Shown piece by piece: positions 5,297-7,347 of a stretch of 7,347 nt of DNA; the stretch's first letter is position 1; each line of letters starts with the position of its first letter. The notes under the pieces were generated by a model. The model worked only from the letters and a program-made list of their open reading frames with translations, was not told the origin of the DNA and made no database searches. Origin of the DNA: Anaerolineae bacterium (GTDB taxonomy: Bacteria > Chloroflexota > Anaerolineae > B4-G1 > SLSP01); contig JAFGNI010000216.1 of the NCBI GenBank assembly GCA_016927095.1, positions 1 through 7,347 on the forward strand. Direction: 5' to 3'. Made by a program: the position numbers and the translations under genes.

Positions 5297-6163
5297 CTAG
5301 CTGTGGGCCGCGGCGGTCTGGAAGTCGCTGGGTGTCATACCGGTGTGCTTCCTGAAGACCAGGGAGAAGTAGGCGGCATCGTTGAAGCCCGCATCCATAG
5401 CGATCTGGGTGATGGACCGGTCTTTGCTACGGAGCATGTCGCTGGCCTTGGCGACGCGCACCTTTTGGAGATAGCGCATTGGGGAGAGCCCGGTTGTCTG
5501 TTTGAAGTGGCGGATCAGGCTGCGCTTCGAGACACGGGCGACTTCCACGAGATCATCGAGGCAGATGGGCTCCTCGAAGTTCCGGTTCATGTAGCCTATC
5601 GTGCGTGCGACCGGCATGACGCGTGTCATTGGACCAGGGTCCACGGAGAACTGCCTGCAGTAGAAGAGTAGGAGCTCGATGAAGAGGTTCTCGACCATGA
5701 TGCTCCGGCCCTCATAGGTGTGGTCCCATTCGTCTTTGAGCCGGGTCACCAGGGAAGTCGCCCGGACGATCCCTTCGGGTGATAGCGTCAGCCGGCCCGA
5801 GAACCCTCTCACGGTGCGATAGTAGGGTTCTAGGTAGATCAGGCCGTGGAAGCCGGGGATGAGCTCGAGCTCGGCCCGGTAGCGCCCCAGCATCTTCTCT
5901 TTGAAGAGGATATTGTAGATAGTAAGCGCTTCAGTATCAGCGTAGCCGTGCGGCGTGTAGGGTGGGATCACAAAGACGTCGCCGACGGTGATCGGATAGC
6001 GCTCCGTGTTGAAGATGTGCGTCCCGCTCCCCTCTACGACCATGACCAGCTCGATGAAGGTGTGCATGTGGTGATCAAGATCGGGTTGTTCGGTTAGCCT
6101 GATAGCCAGAGGGATGTCCAGATCGGAGAACTGGCTGTCATTGAGCACGTGTTGGGTTTCCAT
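5297..6163 (-). CDS. AraC-family transcriptional regulator, RhaS/RhaR-like
   Basis: The protein has 288 residues, close to the usual size for RhaS-type regulators. The N-terminal half is a cupin-type effector domain: HHMHTFIELVMVVEGSGTHI (31-50), YPITVGDVFVIPPYTPHGY (56-74) and LTIYNILF (80-87). This pattern closely resembles the L-rhamnose sensors RhaS and RhaR as I recall them. The C-terminal AraC domain (about 182-285) has two helix-turn-helix units: LDDLVEVARVSKRSLIRHFK (202-221) and ITQIAMDAGFNDAAYFSLVF (251-270), the latter followed by RKHTGMTPSDF. It presumably binds an acid sugar or sugar and activates the flanking dehydratase/URO-D genes. It is convergent with URO-D gene 3 and divergent from URO-D gene 4. 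The start at 6163 is chosen because homology begins there; an upstream ATG at 6286 would run across the whole divergent promoter region and into the next gene's start. No clear ribosome binding site precedes 6163. Confidence 0.9.
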   Translation of the reverse strand: METQHVLNDSQFSDLDIPLAIRLTEQPDLDHHMHTFIELVMVVEGSGTHIFNTERYPITVGDVFVIPPYTPHGYADTEALTIYNILFKEKMLGRYRAELELIPGFHGLIYLEPYYRTVRGFSGRLTLSPEGIVRATSLVTRLKDEWDHTYEGRSIMVENLFIELLLFYCRQFSVDPGPMTRVMPVARTIGYMNRNFEEPICLDDLVEVARVSKRSLIRHFKQTTGLSPMRYLQKVRVAKASDMLRSKDRSITQIAMDAGFNDAAYFSLVFRKHTGMTPSDFQTAAAHS

Positions 6164-6264
6164 GGGGCCAATTCTAGGCCGCCGGCCGGATTTGGCAATT
6201 CTCTTATAGGATTGGTCACTGTGCTTAATGTAATTGTCCGGATCTTGTGATAATCTCAGGGGCA
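6164..6264. promoter_or_regulatory. Divergent promoter/operator region between araC-type gene and URO-D gene 4
   Basis: These 101 bases are AT-rich compared with the genes. For the plus strand, TGTGATAAT at 6246-6254 forms an extended -10 (GATAAT, five of six) with only a weak -35 near 6225-6231. Such a promoter would need an activator, as is usual for AraC-type targets. For the minus strand, TATAAG (complement of 6203-6208) is a possible -10. CAATTCT occurs twice as a direct repeat (6169-6175 and 6196-6202, 27 bases apart). The stretch 6196-6214 is an imperfect palindrome, CAATTCTC...GGATTG. Either could be an operator half-site pair. This rests on motif reading only. Confidence 0.45.
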
Positions 6265-7347
6265 ATGGGCATAGCGTGCGGCACAAACTGGTGGGAGCGC
6301 CGGGAGCTCCTAGACGTGATCAGACGCAGGGGCTCAGGGGGTGTGCCTGCCGTGGTCGCCGTCAACTACACCCTCTGGCGGGAGCACGAGGCCTATTTCC
6401 GAGCGCTGGTCCATCAGGCCCCTGACGTCCACGTCGTCACGTCAGCGGACCCGGCGCGGGCGGTTGCCAACCGGTGGCGAGACGGCTGGGGCTGCCTTTG
6501 GCACTTCCCCGGCGATTATCTGGACGGGCAGGTGATTGAGCATCCTCTCGACAATTGGGCAGCGTGGCCCCGCTATCACCCACCGGACCCCGAAGACTAC
6601 ACCGACTGGGCGCGGGCGAGAAGGCGCGTTGCTGAAGCAAAAGATGACGGGCGGTTGGCTGCGGGCGGCGTTGAGCATGGGTTCCTCTACCTGCGATTGC
6701 AGTACCTCCGCAGCTTCGAGGGATTGATGCTTGATATTGGGGAAAGGACGCCCAAGCTCGTCGAGTTGATCGAGGTCGTCACCGACTACTGGGCCGAGGT
6801 CGTCCGGAGATGGCTTAATGCCGGTGTGGATGTGATCCAGTTTGCAGACGATCTGGGCCACCAGCACTCCTTACCGATGCATCCCGATACGTGGCGCCGT
6901 ACAATCCTGCCTTCGTATCGCCGTCTGTTCACGATGTGTCAGGAAGCCGGCGCCGAAGTCTATCTGCACACGGACGGCTACATCGTCGATATCATCCCCG
7001 ACCTGATCAACGCGGGTGTCACGGTCCTCAACCCACAGGATCTCGTGAATGGCATCGACACGCTCAAGGACCTCGCGTGGGGCAAGATAGCTCTTGATCT
7101 GGATATCGACCGCCAGAGTGTGACGGTCTTTGGTACGCCTGAGGAAATCGATGCCCATATCGGTCGTTGCGTGCGCACCTTGGGTTCGCCTGACGGTGGC
7201 CTGATGCTGCTCTACGGCGCCTATCCCGGCACCCCGGCTGAGAACGTGGGTGCGGTGATTCTTGCGATGCAGAAGTACCATGGGTATTGGGCTCGGGGCG
7301 GCAGCTCTGCCTCGGGCGACGGTCTGACCGCCGGCAAGAGCCTCACC
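6265..7347 (+). CDS. URO-D-family protein 4 (HTDG type; partial, no stop in window)
   Basis: The frame is open from ATG 6265 for 361 codons, up to the last base of the window. The N-terminus NWWERRELLDVIRRRGSGGVP (8-28) is a divergent form of the family start. Barrel motifs are VDVIQFADDLGHQHSLPMHP (188-207), TWRRTILPSYRRLF (209-222), VYLHTDGYIVDIIPDLINAG (232-251), VTVLNPQDL (252-260), KIALDLDID (274-282), FGTPEEI (289-295) and LMLLYGAYPGTPAENV (313-328). The metal-site motif reads H235-T-D237-G, so the zinc Cys is replaced by Asp. The distal ligand position has neither Cys nor His (YGAYPG). The family domain normally ends near residue 340, and 21 further Gly/Ser-rich residues follow to the edge, so the true end is probably close, or there is a C-terminal extension. 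The predicted promoter puts transcription start only a few bases before the ATG. It is divergent from the AraC-type regulator and probably controlled by it. Confidence 0.8.
   Translation, partial: MGIACGTNWWERRELLDVIRRRGSGGVPAVVAVNYTLWREHEAYFRALVHQAPDVHVVTSADPARAVANRWRDGWGCLWHFPGDYLDGQVIEHPLDNWAAWPRYHPPDPEDYTDWARARRRVAEAKDDGRLAAGGVEHGFLYLRLQYLRSFEGLMLDIGERTPKLVELIEVVTDYWAEVVRRWLNAGVDVIQFADDLGHQHSLPMHPDTWRRTILPSYRRLFTMCQEAGAEVYLHTDGYIVDIIPDLINAGVTVLNPQDLVNGIDTLKDLAWGKIALDLDIDRQSVTVFGTPEEIDAHIGRCVRTLGSPDGGLMLLYGAYPGTPAENVGAVILAMQKYHGYWARGGSSASGDGLTAGKSLT

Noticed and set aside
6164..6286. N-terminal extension of the AraC-type regulator from ATG 6286
   Set aside because: It would cover the whole divergent promoter region and overlap the start of URO-D gene 4. 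Homology to RhaS-type regulators begins just after 6163.

Overview
The window looks like bacterial chromosome of moderately high GC, with an acid-sugar or methyl-transfer catabolic locus. I infer a Chloroflexota-type (Anaerolineae-like) or similar environmental bacterium. The reasons are the small response-regulator-like protein at the left edge, of a kind I associate with that phylum, the stacking of uroporphyrinogen-decarboxylase (URO-D)-family paralogs, and intergenic spacers filled with short tandem repeats. Nothing here proves the taxonomy.

Layout: (1) 1-327, minus strand, the N-terminal part of a small response-regulator-like protein that runs off the left edge. (2) 328-582, a divergent regulatory spacer. 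(3) 583-5234, a plus-strand run of four genes: an L-rhamnonate dehydratase-like enolase-superfamily enzyme, then three different URO-D/MtaA-like proteins. The three spacers inside this run carry three different short tandem repeats: a heptamer plus a long RNA-strand-specific hairpin, a G4N3 heptamer with G-quadruplex potential, and a nine-unit octamer. (4) 5235-5296, a convergent spacer with a perfect 10-bp inverted repeat. (5) 5297-6163, minus strand, a RhaS/RhaR-like AraC-family regulator. (6) 6164-6264, a divergent promoter region. (7) 6265 to the right edge, a fourth URO-D-family gene with no stop codon inside the window.

How the genes may work together: the regulator has an N-terminal cupin-type sensor like the RhaS/RhaR group. 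The first enzyme belongs to the sugar-acid dehydratase branch that makes 2-keto-3-deoxy acids. The four URO-D paralogs keep the barrel fold signatures, but each has its own version of the metal-site motif: HSCG, DSDG, HSCG and HTDG. In characterised methylcobamide:thiol methyltransferases of this superfamily, the His-x-Cys motif plus a distal Cys binds zinc. Here the distal Cys is replaced by His or lost. A working hypothesis is a corrinoid-linked demethylation system for O-methylated deoxy-sugars or sugar acids, coupled to acid-sugar dehydration. No corrinoid protein or reductive activator lies in the window, so this remains inference.
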